From the NCBI GenBank assembly GCA_964519835.1, contig CAZFLD010000016.1, forward strand, positions 1 to 64,000: a DNA stretch of 64,000 bases, written 5' to 3'. Positions 36,056-44,090 of the stretch are shown piece by piece (within the stretch, counting starts at the first letter, position 1; every line of letters begins with the position of its first letter). Below the pieces are notes generated by a model. It was not told where the DNA came from and ran no database searches. It saw only the letters and a program-made list of their open reading frames with translations. The translations under genes were made by a program, and so were the position numbers. The stretch comes from CAZFLD01 sp964519835 (GTDB lineage: Bacteria > Spirochaetota > Spirochaetia > DSM-27196 > CAZFLD01).

Positions 36056-37261
36056 ATGAAGTTTTCTCCCGAGTTTTTAAAGGCGATTCCAAAAAACGAT
36101 CTCCATGTGCACCTCGACGGCAGCCTACGCCTCGAGACGCTTATCGACTTAGCCCGCGCGCAAAGGGTCGAGCTTCCCTCGTACACCCCCGAGGGGCTGA
36201 GGGCGACTCTGTTTATGGACAGTTACCAGGATCTCAACGAGTATTTGAGCGGCTTTTCCTACACCTGCAGCGTGATGCAGGACCCGGACAGCCTCGAGCG
36301 AATAGCGTATGAGCTTGCGCAGGACAACCTCGCGGAGGGGGTTCGCTATCTCGAAGTGCGATTTGCCCCCCAATTACACATCTCCGACAGGCTGAGCTTC
36401 GAGGACGTGATGGCGTCGGTCGACAAGGGATTCCGTCGCGCCCGCGATGCGTTCAACGCCACCCTCGGAGGCGATGAACCGGAGTTCGAGTACGGAATTA
36501 TCGTTACCGCAATGCGGTTTTTTACCCCCAAATTCAGCAGTTACTACAACGATCTCGCGCGTGTGCACAGCTTCTCGACGGAGGATGAGCTTATCCCGAT
36601 GGCGTCGTTGGAGCTCGCCAAGGCGACAATCAAGCTCCGGCGTGAGTCGGACATTCAGGTGGTCGCCTTCGACCTGGCCGGGAGCGAGTACGGCTACCCC
36701 GCCGCCGCGCACCAGGCGGCCTACGACTACGTGCACGAGCACTTTATGAAAAAGACGGTGCACGCCGGAGAGGCCTACGGCCCCGAGTCGATCTTCCAGG
36801 CAATCACAAAGCTCCACGCGGACCGAATCGGGCACGGCTTACGGCTGTTTCGTAGCGACATGGTGTACGATGATTCGGTTACCGACAGAGATCGGTACGT
36901 CCGGGAGCTTGCCAATTACATCGCCGACAAGCGGATCACGGTAGAGGTCTGCCTGACGAGCAATTTACAGACCTGTCCCGACTTGCTCGGGATCAAGGAT
37001 CACAGCTTGGGACAGATGCTCGAAAGAAACCTAAGCCTCTCGATTTGCACGGACAATCGGCTTGTCAGCAACACATCCGTCACCAAAGAACTCGAGCTTG
37101 CGATTGACGGCTTTGGCATCAGCGCCAAACAGCTCAAGAACATTCTTATCTACGGCTTCAAGCGGAGCTTTTTCTACAAGAGCTACCCGGAAAAGCGACG
37201 GTGGGTTCGGACTATTACCGACTACTACGAACGATTAGAGAGGGAGCACGCGGTAGTCTAA
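36056..37261 (+). CDS. add: Adenosine deaminase
   Basis: 401 residues. Deaminates adenosine to inosine in purine salvage. Zinc-binding H-x-H in KNDLHVHLDGSLRLETLI, HAGEAYGPESIFQAI, substrate/metal motif ADRIGHGLRLF, EVCLTSNLQTC and the catalytic Asp in SICTDNRLVSNTSVTKEL. The TDNRLVSNT form (Asn instead of a second Asp) is the variant common in longer bacterial deaminases. There is no clear ribosome site; TATTCT (36043-36048) lies 7 nt before the ATG, so the mRNA may be leaderless. The 3' end overlaps the convergent psuG end by 4 bp. Confidence 0.93.
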   Translation: MKFSPEFLKAIPKNDLHVHLDGSLRLETLIDLARAQRVELPSYTPEGLRATLFMDSYQDLNEYLSGFSYTCSVMQDPDSLERIAYELAQDNLAEGVRYLEVRFAPQLHISDRLSFEDVMASVDKGFRRARDAFNATLGGDEPEFEYGIIVTAMRFFTPKFSSYYNDLARVHSFSTEDELIPMASLELAKATIKLRRESDIQVVAFDLAGSEYGYPAAAHQAAYDYVHEHFMKKTVHAGEAYGPESIFQAITKLHADRIGHGLRLFRSDMVYDDSVTDRDRYVRELANYIADKRITVEVCLTSNLQTCPDLLGIKDHSLGQMLERNLSLSICTDNRLVSNTSVTKELELAIDGFGISAKQLKNILIYGFKRSFFYKSYPEKRRWVRTITDYYERLEREHAVV

Positions 37262-38193
37262 GACTCGACGGCCTGAAGGCGCTGCAGCTCGCCGGCGATT
37301 TTGGCCGCCACCGCTGCGTTGTTTTTCACAAGTGCGATGTTGGCCTCGAGGCTCCTGCCGCCGGTCAACTCCACGATCCTGGCGAGAAGATAAGGCGTGA
37401 CCTCCTGGCCCCGTATTCCTTTGCTCGACACCTCGGATACCGCTTGCTCGATGATGCCTTCGATGTAGCCGTGCTCCATCTCGGCGGACGTGGGAATTGG
37501 GTTGGCCACAAGGGCGCCCCCTCCAAATCCGGCGGTCCACTGGGCGTGTATAAGCTCCGCCGCTTCGCGTGCGTCGGCCACTCGTGCGGATACCGGAAGG
37601 CCCGTGTACCGCGTGTAAAAGGCGGGAAACTCATCGGTGGCGTAGCCGTAGACCGGCACACCGAGTGTTTCGAGGTACTCCAAGGTCCGGGGAATGTCCA
37701 AGATCGACTTGACGCCCGCACTAACAACCGCCACCTCAGACCGAGACAGCTCCACCAAGTCCCCCGACACGTCCATCGTGCTCTCGACGCCGCGGTGGAC
37801 CCCGCCGGTACCGCCGGTGGCAAAGACCCGGATGCCCGCGGCGGCGGCAACGATCATCGTCGCGGCCACCGTTGTTGCGGCTACTTGGCGTGTGGCAAGG
37901 GCCAAGGCCAGCTCGCGGCGCCCCGCCTTGATCACCGCGTCGGACTTTGCCAAAAACTCCAATTCCCCGTCGGAAAGCCCCGCCACCATCTCGCCGCCGA
38001 TGACCGCGACGGTGGCCGGAACCGCACCCGCGTCTCGCACCACCGTTTCCACCTCTCGTGCGGTCTCGATGTTCCTCGGGTAGGGCATGCCGTGGGAAAT
38101 GATGGTTGACTCCAAAGCCACAACCGGTTGTCCGGTTTCCTGCGCCTTTTTGGCCTCCGCGCCAAGGCGGAGGTAACGGTTAGCGCCGTGCAT
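37258..38193 (-). CDS. psuG: Pseudouridine-5'-phosphate glycosidase
   Basis: 311 residues from ATG 38193. Cleaves the C-C glycosidic bond of pseudouridine-5'-phosphate to uracil and ribose-5-phosphate. Conserved segments: VVALESTIISHGMPYPRNIE, ATGGTGGVHRGVESTMDVSG, VVSAGVKSILDIPRTLEYLE, VPVYGYATDEFPAFYTR, and the end NIALVKNNAAVAAKIA. The length matches the family (~305). It overlaps the psuK stop by 14 bp, so the two are co-translated. Confidence 0.95.
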   Translation of the reverse strand: MHGANRYLRLGAEAKKAQETGQPVVALESTIISHGMPYPRNIETAREVETVVRDAGAVPATVAVIGGEMVAGLSDGELEFLAKSDAVIKAGRRELALALATRQVAATTVAATMIVAAAAGIRVFATGGTGGVHRGVESTMDVSGDLVELSRSEVAVVSAGVKSILDIPRTLEYLETLGVPVYGYATDEFPAFYTRYTGLPVSARVADAREAAELIHAQWTAGFGGGALVANPIPTSAEMEHGYIEGIIEQAVSEVSSKGIRGQEVTPYLLARIVELTGGRSLEANIALVKNNAAVAAKIAGELQRLQAVES

Positions 38194-39028
38194 CAAGCCA
38201 CTCCTCGGCCCACGCCATTCCGTCCCGTATACACGCATCAATGTCCTTGCCCGCGGCCACGCCGGTTGAGAGTCCCGCCACAAATGCGTCGCCGGCCCCC
38301 GTTTCGTCGTTTACGGCCACCGTGCGACCCGAAAATCGTCGCGTGGAGCCGTCGGCGCACACCAAGAGCTTGACCCCCTCCGGGCCGAGGCTGGTGACGA
38401 TGTGATCGTAGACCGGCCCGCGAACGTCCGCCGACTGGCGGTGGATGACCTTTTCTTCCATCTTGTTGGGCTTTACGGCGTAGACACGCCCGGAGACGGC
38501 GGCAAGCTTCTCGGCCTTCGCCACGCTAACGGGATCGACCACTACGGGAACCCCCGCTTGGTTTGCAGCGGCGACGAGTGCTTTTATCGCCTCTACCGTG
38601 AGATTGGTGTCCAAGACAAGCGCTCCGGCACCCCGCACGACCTCGGCGAGTCGCCCGACAGCCGCCTTGTCCAAGGCATCGGTTGATGTCATGTCGGAGG
38701 CTGCCAACTCGAGCCGACCTTCCTCGTTGACGATGGAGACGTAGGTTCCCGGCGGCGACTGAGGTACGTGAATGACGTGGTCGACATTTACCCCGCCGCG
38801 GGCGGTCCGCTCGATGACCTCGTTGGACAGCGCGTCGTCACCGACCGCGCCGAGTAGGGTGACCAATAAACCGTGGGACGCGACCACGGCGGCGATATTT
38901 CGAGCAACGCCCCCGGGGGCGATCGTGATGTGAGCGGGGTTGGAGGTGCCGCGTTTCAGGGGGCCCGCCGCCGGTCGGGCGCGGACATCCACATTGATGC
39001 CTCCCGCGACAACAAGTGGGGCACTCAT
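38180..39028 (-). CDS. psuK: Pseudouridine kinase (PfkB family)
   Basis: 282 residues. PfkB-fold sugar kinase: substrate-binding Gly-rich start PGGVARNIAAVVASHGL, GVNVDHVIHVPQSPPGTYVS, and C-terminal signature NDETGAGDAFVAGLSTGVA with the catalytic Asp. Next to psuG it is best read as the pseudouridine kinase that makes its substrate. Short compared with typical PsuK (~310). Its start overlaps the stop of the upstream GH65 gene (ATGA, 39025-39028). Confidence 0.88.
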   Translation of the reverse strand: MSAPLVVAGGINVDVRARPAAGPLKRGTSNPAHITIAPGGVARNIAAVVASHGLLVTLLGAVGDDALSNEVIERTARGGVNVDHVIHVPQSPPGTYVSIVNEEGRLELAASDMTSTDALDKAAVGRLAEVVRGAGALVLDTNLTVEAIKALVAAANQAGVPVVVDPVSVAKAEKLAAVSGRVYAVKPNKMEEKVIHRQSADVRGPVYDHIVTSLGPEGVKLLVCADGSTRRFSGRTVAVNDETGAGDAFVAGLSTGVAAGKDIDACIRDGMAWAEEWLDARR

Positions 39029-41391
39029 CTGGGAGTGTTGGGCAGAACAACGGGGTTCCCGACGGCGAGCTCGTGGTCGTCGCCGCGGACGCCGATCGTA
39101 AGCGGATCGCCCGATTCCATTGTGAAGGTCATCTCTTTGTGGCGGACATCCACAAGAACTCGCCTATCCTGGAAACGGATGGGAAACGCCAGGCGCTTCC
39201 AGCTTGCAGGCAGTCGGGGATCAAAGGTCAGCTTGGCGTCGAAATCGGTCATTCCGGCGAATCCGTACGTTAGCGCCATCCACACACCACCGCAAGAGGC
39301 CACGTGAGTCCCGTCCACCGTGTTGCCGTTTATGTCGGCCAGATCCATAAACAGGGCGTACTGGAAGTACTCGAGGGCCTTATCCTCATAGCCGATCTCC
39401 GCGGCGAGAATGGACTGGACGCACGCTGATAGGGAGGAATCACCGGTGGTTAGTGGGTCGTAGTAGTCGAAGTTGTGGCGTTTTTCGTCCTCCGAGAATT
39501 CGTTGCCAAGAAGCACCATGGCCAAAACGATGTCCGCCTGCTTAAGCACCTGGTGGCGATAGATCACAAGTGGATGGAAGTGCAATAGGAGTGGATACTG
39601 GCCCGGGGTGGTTCCTTCGAAGTCCCACACCTCCCGCTCCAGGAAGTTCTCATCCTGCGGATGCATCTGTTTTTCTCTGTCATAGGCCACGTGCATGGCG
39701 TCCGCCGCCTTTCGCCAGGTCGTAGGCTCGTTACCGACATCAAGATTGGTCTCGTGAGCGAGGCGGGTGTACGCCTCCTTGTCCACTTCACGCAACCACT
39801 CTACCACGTCCGCCGCATAGCGAAGGTTGGCGCGTGCCATAAGATTGGTAAATGTGTTGTCGTTTACTACGGTCGTGTACTCGTCGGGACCCGTTACGCC
39901 GTGGATGTGGAACACGCCGTCGTCCGGTGCAAAAAAGCCCAGGCCGACCCACATCCGAGCCGTCTCAACAAGAATCTCGGCGCCGTATTCGGACAAGAAC
40001 TGCCGGTCGCCGCGAATATCGACGTAGCGGCGAATCGCATGGGCGATGTCGGCGTTGATGTGGTATTGGGCCGTGCCGGCTGCATAGTAGCTCGAGGCCT
40101 CTTCTCCGTTGATCGTTCGCCACGGAAACAGCGCCCCTTTCTCCGATAGCTCCGCCGCCCGGTTTCGCGCGTGCGCGAGCTTGCCGTGACGAAATCGCAG
40201 AAGGTTTCTGGCGATCCGGGGGTCCGTGTAACTCAAGAACGGCGCAACGTACACCTCGGCATCCCAGAAGTAGTGGCCCTCGTACGCCTGACCGGTGAGC
40301 CCCTTGGCCGGAATTCCGGCGGTCTCCGCGCGGGCGGAGGCTTGGCACAGCTGAAAGATGTTCCAGCGCACGGCTTGCTGGACCCGAACGTCCGCATCTA
40401 CCACGACATCGGCTCGCCGCCAAAAATCGCGTAGAAAGGTCTGTTGGCTTTCCTCGAGCGCTTCAAAGCCGTCGCGAGTTGCTCGAACCAAGGTTCGTGA
40501 CGATCGGTCGATCAGTTCGGCGGGGGGAACAGCCCGTGACATGTGGTAGGTAAAAAACTTTGTGATCTTGATCGGAACGCCGGCGGCTGCGCGGATCGTA
40601 AAAACGATCTTTGAGAGGTCCTCGGTCCACGACTGGTGAGCTTCCCAGAAATTCTCGGTCTCGACGATGTGATCCATGCCGACACCCAGGGTCATCCCGG
40701 AGTTGGTGGTCCGGTAACCCGTGATAATACGGTGTTCCTGAACGTGGTGCTCCTGGGCGTTTAGCACGCGGAAGCCGAAATCGCGGGCGCGCCGCGGGTC
40801 TTCCATGCCGCCGCCGTTTCGCGGCTCATCGATGGGTCTACTGTCTTGGCGGTTTAGAAGCTGTGACGAGATTACCACCGGCGCGTCGGTATCGAGAGTC
40901 AGCTCGTACTCAATAGCTCCCAAGTGACGCTGGTCAAAAGAAACAATCCGCTTTGCGCTGACTGAAACCTGTTTGCCCGCGGGCGACGACCAGTTCATGA
41001 CCCGCGTCAGCATGCCGTTACGAAAGTCCAGCTCTCGCGTGTACTCCGTTAGCCGGGCGGTCGGCAGGTAGAGCGGCTCGTCGTCCACGTAGAGCTTGAT
41101 GATCAACGGATCGGGCACGTTGACAATGGTCTGGCCTGTTCGAGCAAAGCCGTAGGCTTCCTCGGCGTGAACGATCGGCCAGGTCTCGTGGAAGCCGTTG
41201 CAGAACGTCCCGGACTGCACATTCGGGCGACCTTCCTCGAAAGTTCCGCGTACGCCTAGAAAACCGTTGGACAGCGCAAACAACGTCTCTGCATTTCCCA
41301 TCCACCGACGGGAGAATTCAGACTCGACTACCGCCCACTCATTGGCGGGGTAGATGTGTTCGGGTAGCATTTTAAATTTTCGTGATATCAT
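39025..41391 (-). CDS. GH65 disaccharide phosphorylase (maltose/trehalose/kojibiose type)
   Basis: 788 residues from ATG 41391 (ATG 41370 also possible). Reversible phosphorolysis of an alpha-glucosyl disaccharide to beta-glucose-1-phosphate. N-terminal beta-sandwich (residues 1-270), helical linker, (alpha/alpha)6 barrel (~330-690) and C-terminal beta domain. General acid Glu504 in VTGPDEYTTVVNDNTFTNLM; other family segments: GQAYEGHYFWDAEVYVAP and NFDYYDPLTTGDSSLS. The exact substrate cannot be decided. The usual partner, beta-phosphoglucomutase, is not here; psuK follows with a 4-bp overlap. TACACT lies 10 nt upstream of ATG 41391. Confidence 0.92.
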   Translation of the reverse strand: MISRKFKMLPEHIYPANEWAVVESEFSRRWMGNAETLFALSNGFLGVRGTFEEGRPNVQSGTFCNGFHETWPIVHAEEAYGFARTGQTIVNVPDPLIIKLYVDDEPLYLPTARLTEYTRELDFRNGMLTRVMNWSSPAGKQVSVSAKRIVSFDQRHLGAIEYELTLDTDAPVVISSQLLNRQDSRPIDEPRNGGGMEDPRRARDFGFRVLNAQEHHVQEHRIITGYRTTNSGMTLGVGMDHIVETENFWEAHQSWTEDLSKIVFTIRAAAGVPIKITKFFTYHMSRAVPPAELIDRSSRTLVRATRDGFEALEESQQTFLRDFWRRADVVVDADVRVQQAVRWNIFQLCQASARAETAGIPAKGLTGQAYEGHYFWDAEVYVAPFLSYTDPRIARNLLRFRHGKLAHARNRAAELSEKGALFPWRTINGEEASSYYAAGTAQYHINADIAHAIRRYVDIRGDRQFLSEYGAEILVETARMWVGLGFFAPDDGVFHIHGVTGPDEYTTVVNDNTFTNLMARANLRYAADVVEWLREVDKEAYTRLAHETNLDVGNEPTTWRKAADAMHVAYDREKQMHPQDENFLEREVWDFEGTTPGQYPLLLHFHPLVIYRHQVLKQADIVLAMVLLGNEFSEDEKRHNFDYYDPLTTGDSSLSACVQSILAAEIGYEDKALEYFQYALFMDLADINGNTVDGTHVASCGGVWMALTYGFAGMTDFDAKLTFDPRLPASWKRLAFPIRFQDRRVLVDVRHKEMTFTMESGDPLTIGVRGDDHELAVGNPVVLPNTPR

Positions 41392-41486
41392 GAGTATTTC
41401 GAGTGTAGCCCAAAAGCCGATAAACGACGAGGTCGCCCGCCGGCGTCCAGGTGACAAGCCGGAGCCCATATGCGAAGTTTTTCTTC

Positions 41487-41516
41487 TTGCAGGTCGACCC
41501 GCAGCGGGCCTACACT
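41487..41516 (+). promoter_or_regulatory. Promoter of the caspase-like/lipoprotein operon
   Basis: TTGCAG (41487-41492), an 18-bp spacer and TACACT (41511-41516). It leaves a leader of about 65 nt with GAGGAGGG just before ATG 41589, so this transcript is not leaderless. Confidence 0.45.
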
Positions 41517-41588
41517 GATATAGACGACAACAGGTACCACATCTCGTTCTGCATCGCTGTCGCCTAAGTCCGTGGTTGAGGAGGGCTT

Positions 41589-44090
41589 ATGCGAAATTGT
41601 GTATCAATCATCTTGCCGGCCGCCCTGTTGCTCATTTCTGCGCCGCTTGTCTATGGCCAGAGCAATGCCGATTCAAGAACCGCCCTAATCATCGGCAACT
41701 CCAATTACGCGCATTTTGGCAACCTCGCGAACCCGGGTAACGACGCATCCGACGTGTCGCAAGCCTTGGAGGCACTTGGGTTTGAGGTAACGCTTGTCAT
41801 GGATGCCCAAGAGCGGGAGTTGTTCGAGGCAGTCAGGGCCTTCGGCGATGCTCTTGCGAGGGAAAAGGGCCTCGGCCTCTTTTACTATGCGGGCCACGGG
41901 ATCGAGGTCGGGGGTATCAACTACCTTGTTCCCGTGGACGCCGATATACAGGCCGAGGACGAGGTGGAGTTTGCCTCTATCGCCTTGGACTTTGTGCTCT
42001 CCAAGATGGAGACCGCCGGCAACTCGTCTAATATTCTTATCCTCGACGCTTGCCGGGACAATCCGCTTCCGGCGAGCACGCGCTCCACGGCAACCCGGGG
42101 TCTGACGGTTGTTCAAGCCCCGGCGGGCTCGCTTATCGTCTATGCCACCGACCCCGGGCAGGCTGCGCTCGACGGCGACGGCCGAAACAGTCCGTTTACC
42201 GAGGCATTTCTGAACCACGTCAACACGCCGGGCCTCGACGTGGAGCTGATGTTTCGAAACGTTCGAACGGACGTTGTAAACGGCACCGGCGGACGGCAGA
42301 CTCCGTGGACAAATTCCAGCCTAACCCAGAATATTTCCCTGGCCGCCGGCGCGGTTACCGGCACGACGGGTCCGGGATCCATCGCGGTCCGACGGTCCAC
42401 CGGCACCCTTGTGATCTCCACCGAGGAGGCCGGGGCTCTCTACGTCGACGGGGAGTTCTTGGTCAATCTGCTCGCGGACGAGACCATCACGTTGGACAAT
42501 GTGCCGGTCGGTGCCCGCAGCCTCGAATTCCGGTCGACTACGGGGTCGCAGTCGCGTGCGGCGCGAATCGCGGAGGGAGCAGAAACGGAAATCCGATTCT
42601 CTACGGCTCTCAACCAAACATTCACCCTTTTGGTGGACCCGGGATTTGCCGGCGTAGAGGTTCTGGTGGATGGGACCCGGCTCGGTTCGACACCGCTGGC
42701 CGCGGAGGTGCCTGCCGGGACACGAGCCGTACAATTGCGGGGAGACTTTATCCTGCCCGTCACCGCCCACGTTGATGGAAACCCCCGCAGCCTGGTCGAA
42801 TTCTCTCCCGACATCGTGCGCCTCGGGCGTCTTACCATCGAGGCTGAAGTGCCCGACGGCTATCGCGTCGTCCTGGACGGGGAGGTGGTATCCTTCGACG
42901 GTTTGAGCGACCTCGTCCCCATAGACACTCACAATCTTTCCATACGCCATCCTCTGCTTCAGGACAACAGGACCGAGGTCGACGTGGCCTACGCGCGCGA
43001 GGTCCGTGTTAGTCCGGTTCTCTTGCCTCGCGTCGGCGAGTTGGAGGTTATTGGTGTACCGGATTTTGTGAGAGTGTATGTCGACGGTGAGTTGTGGACC
43101 CCACGGCAAGACGCAGGTCATCGGCTTGACCAAGCGGCAATTGGCGAGCGAGTCCTGCGCTTCGAAAGCCCCTTCGATGTGTCATACGAGACTCGCTCGG
43201 TGGTGCAGGAGGGAGGGCGAACAAGCCTCCTTGCCCGGGCCGGGGTGCTGATGCTTCGGGATCTGAGGGAGGGAACGGAGTTGACCCTAAACGGGCGACC
43301 GGTTCCGAGCGGTTCTCACGACGCTCGCGAAATATCCCTTTCCGTGATTCCCGGCGAGTACGAAGTTGCTGCCCACGGCGAGTGGATAGTTCCGATGGCC
43401 CAACGGGTGAGGGTCGAGGACGGCGGAGTCGTCGAGCTGAGCCTCCGGGGTGAGCTTGGCGGGCGCCTTGTCCTCGAGCTACCGCCGGACGAGGCGCTAC
43501 GTATAGAAATCGAAGGCCGCTCCCTCGCGGAGGCCACGTCGTTCGAGTCGGTAAGCGATCCGGCCGTGGTGGTGTTACCGCCGGAGGAATACGTTGTCCG
43601 CGCCAGGCGTGCTTCAGATATCGATTGGGCCTTTGAAGAACCCGTATCTCTCGAGGCACGGAGGGAACGATTTATTGATCTTTCCCGGCTGGCGATGTCG
43701 CCGACGTTTCAGATTCAGGAGCTGCGAGGTGTTCGCACGGAGCTCGAAAAGGTGATCTTGCCGGAGATCGAGTTGCACGATTTTTTGACCGTCGGTGGTT
43801 GGGTCTCCTTCGGTGCGGGAGCACTTGGCACCGGCATTGCACTGTTGGGCTACTTGTTGGCCGACGTCGCATACACCGAATACGCCAATGCCACGACAAG
43901 CGCTGCGGCCGTGGCCGCGGCAAATCGCGTGGACACATGGACAACCGTGTTCGCCGTGGGAGTCGGTATCGGCGGCGCAGGTGTCTCACTGGGGCCCGCG
44001 CTGTGGCTTTTTCGCCCCCCTATTGAAGCGGAGCGTCGCGAGCTCCAAGACATTGACGCCCGGATCCGTGAGTTGGAGGCGCTCCGATGA
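41589..44090 (+). CDS. Secreted caspase-like peptidase with PEGA-like repeats
   Basis: 833 residues, ATG 41589 with a strong ribosome site. Signal peptide ~1-23 (ending VYGQ). Caspase/metacaspase (C14) domain ~28-258: start TALIIGNSNYAHFGNLANP, catalytic His103 in LFYYAGHGIEVGGINYLVP and Cys155 in NILILDACRDNPLP, so both catalytic residues are present. Then a long series of beta-rich PEGA-like repeats (~270-700), e.g. TLVISTEEAGALYVDGEFLV, and near the C-terminus two hydrophobic segments (~735-755 and ~775-795) that probably anchor it. Expected in the envelope, facing the periplasm or outside. Coupled by ATGA to a lipoprotein. Target proteins unknown. Confidence 0.88.
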   Translation: MRNCVSIILPAALLLISAPLVYGQSNADSRTALIIGNSNYAHFGNLANPGNDASDVSQALEALGFEVTLVMDAQERELFEAVRAFGDALAREKGLGLFYYAGHGIEVGGINYLVPVDADIQAEDEVEFASIALDFVLSKMETAGNSSNILILDACRDNPLPASTRSTATRGLTVVQAPAGSLIVYATDPGQAALDGDGRNSPFTEAFLNHVNTPGLDVELMFRNVRTDVVNGTGGRQTPWTNSSLTQNISLAAGAVTGTTGPGSIAVRRSTGTLVISTEEAGALYVDGEFLVNLLADETITLDNVPVGARSLEFRSTTGSQSRAARIAEGAETEIRFSTALNQTFTLLVDPGFAGVEVLVDGTRLGSTPLAAEVPAGTRAVQLRGDFILPVTAHVDGNPRSLVEFSPDIVRLGRLTIEAEVPDGYRVVLDGEVVSFDGLSDLVPIDTHNLSIRHPLLQDNRTEVDVAYAREVRVSPVLLPRVGELEVIGVPDFVRVYVDGELWTPRQDAGHRLDQAAIGERVLRFESPFDVSYETRSVVQEGGRTSLLARAGVLMLRDLREGTELTLNGRPVPSGSHDAREISLSVIPGEYEVAAHGEWIVPMAQRVRVEDGGVVELSLRGELGGRLVLELPPDEALRIEIEGRSLAEATSFESVSDPAVVVLPPEEYVVRARRASDIDWAFEEPVSLEARRERFIDLSRLAMSPTFQIQELRGVRTELEKVILPEIELHDFLTVGGWVSFGAGALGTGIALLGYLLADVAYTEYANATTSAAAVAAANRVDTWTTVFAVGVGIGGAGVSLGPALWLFRPPIEAERRELQDIDARIRELEALR

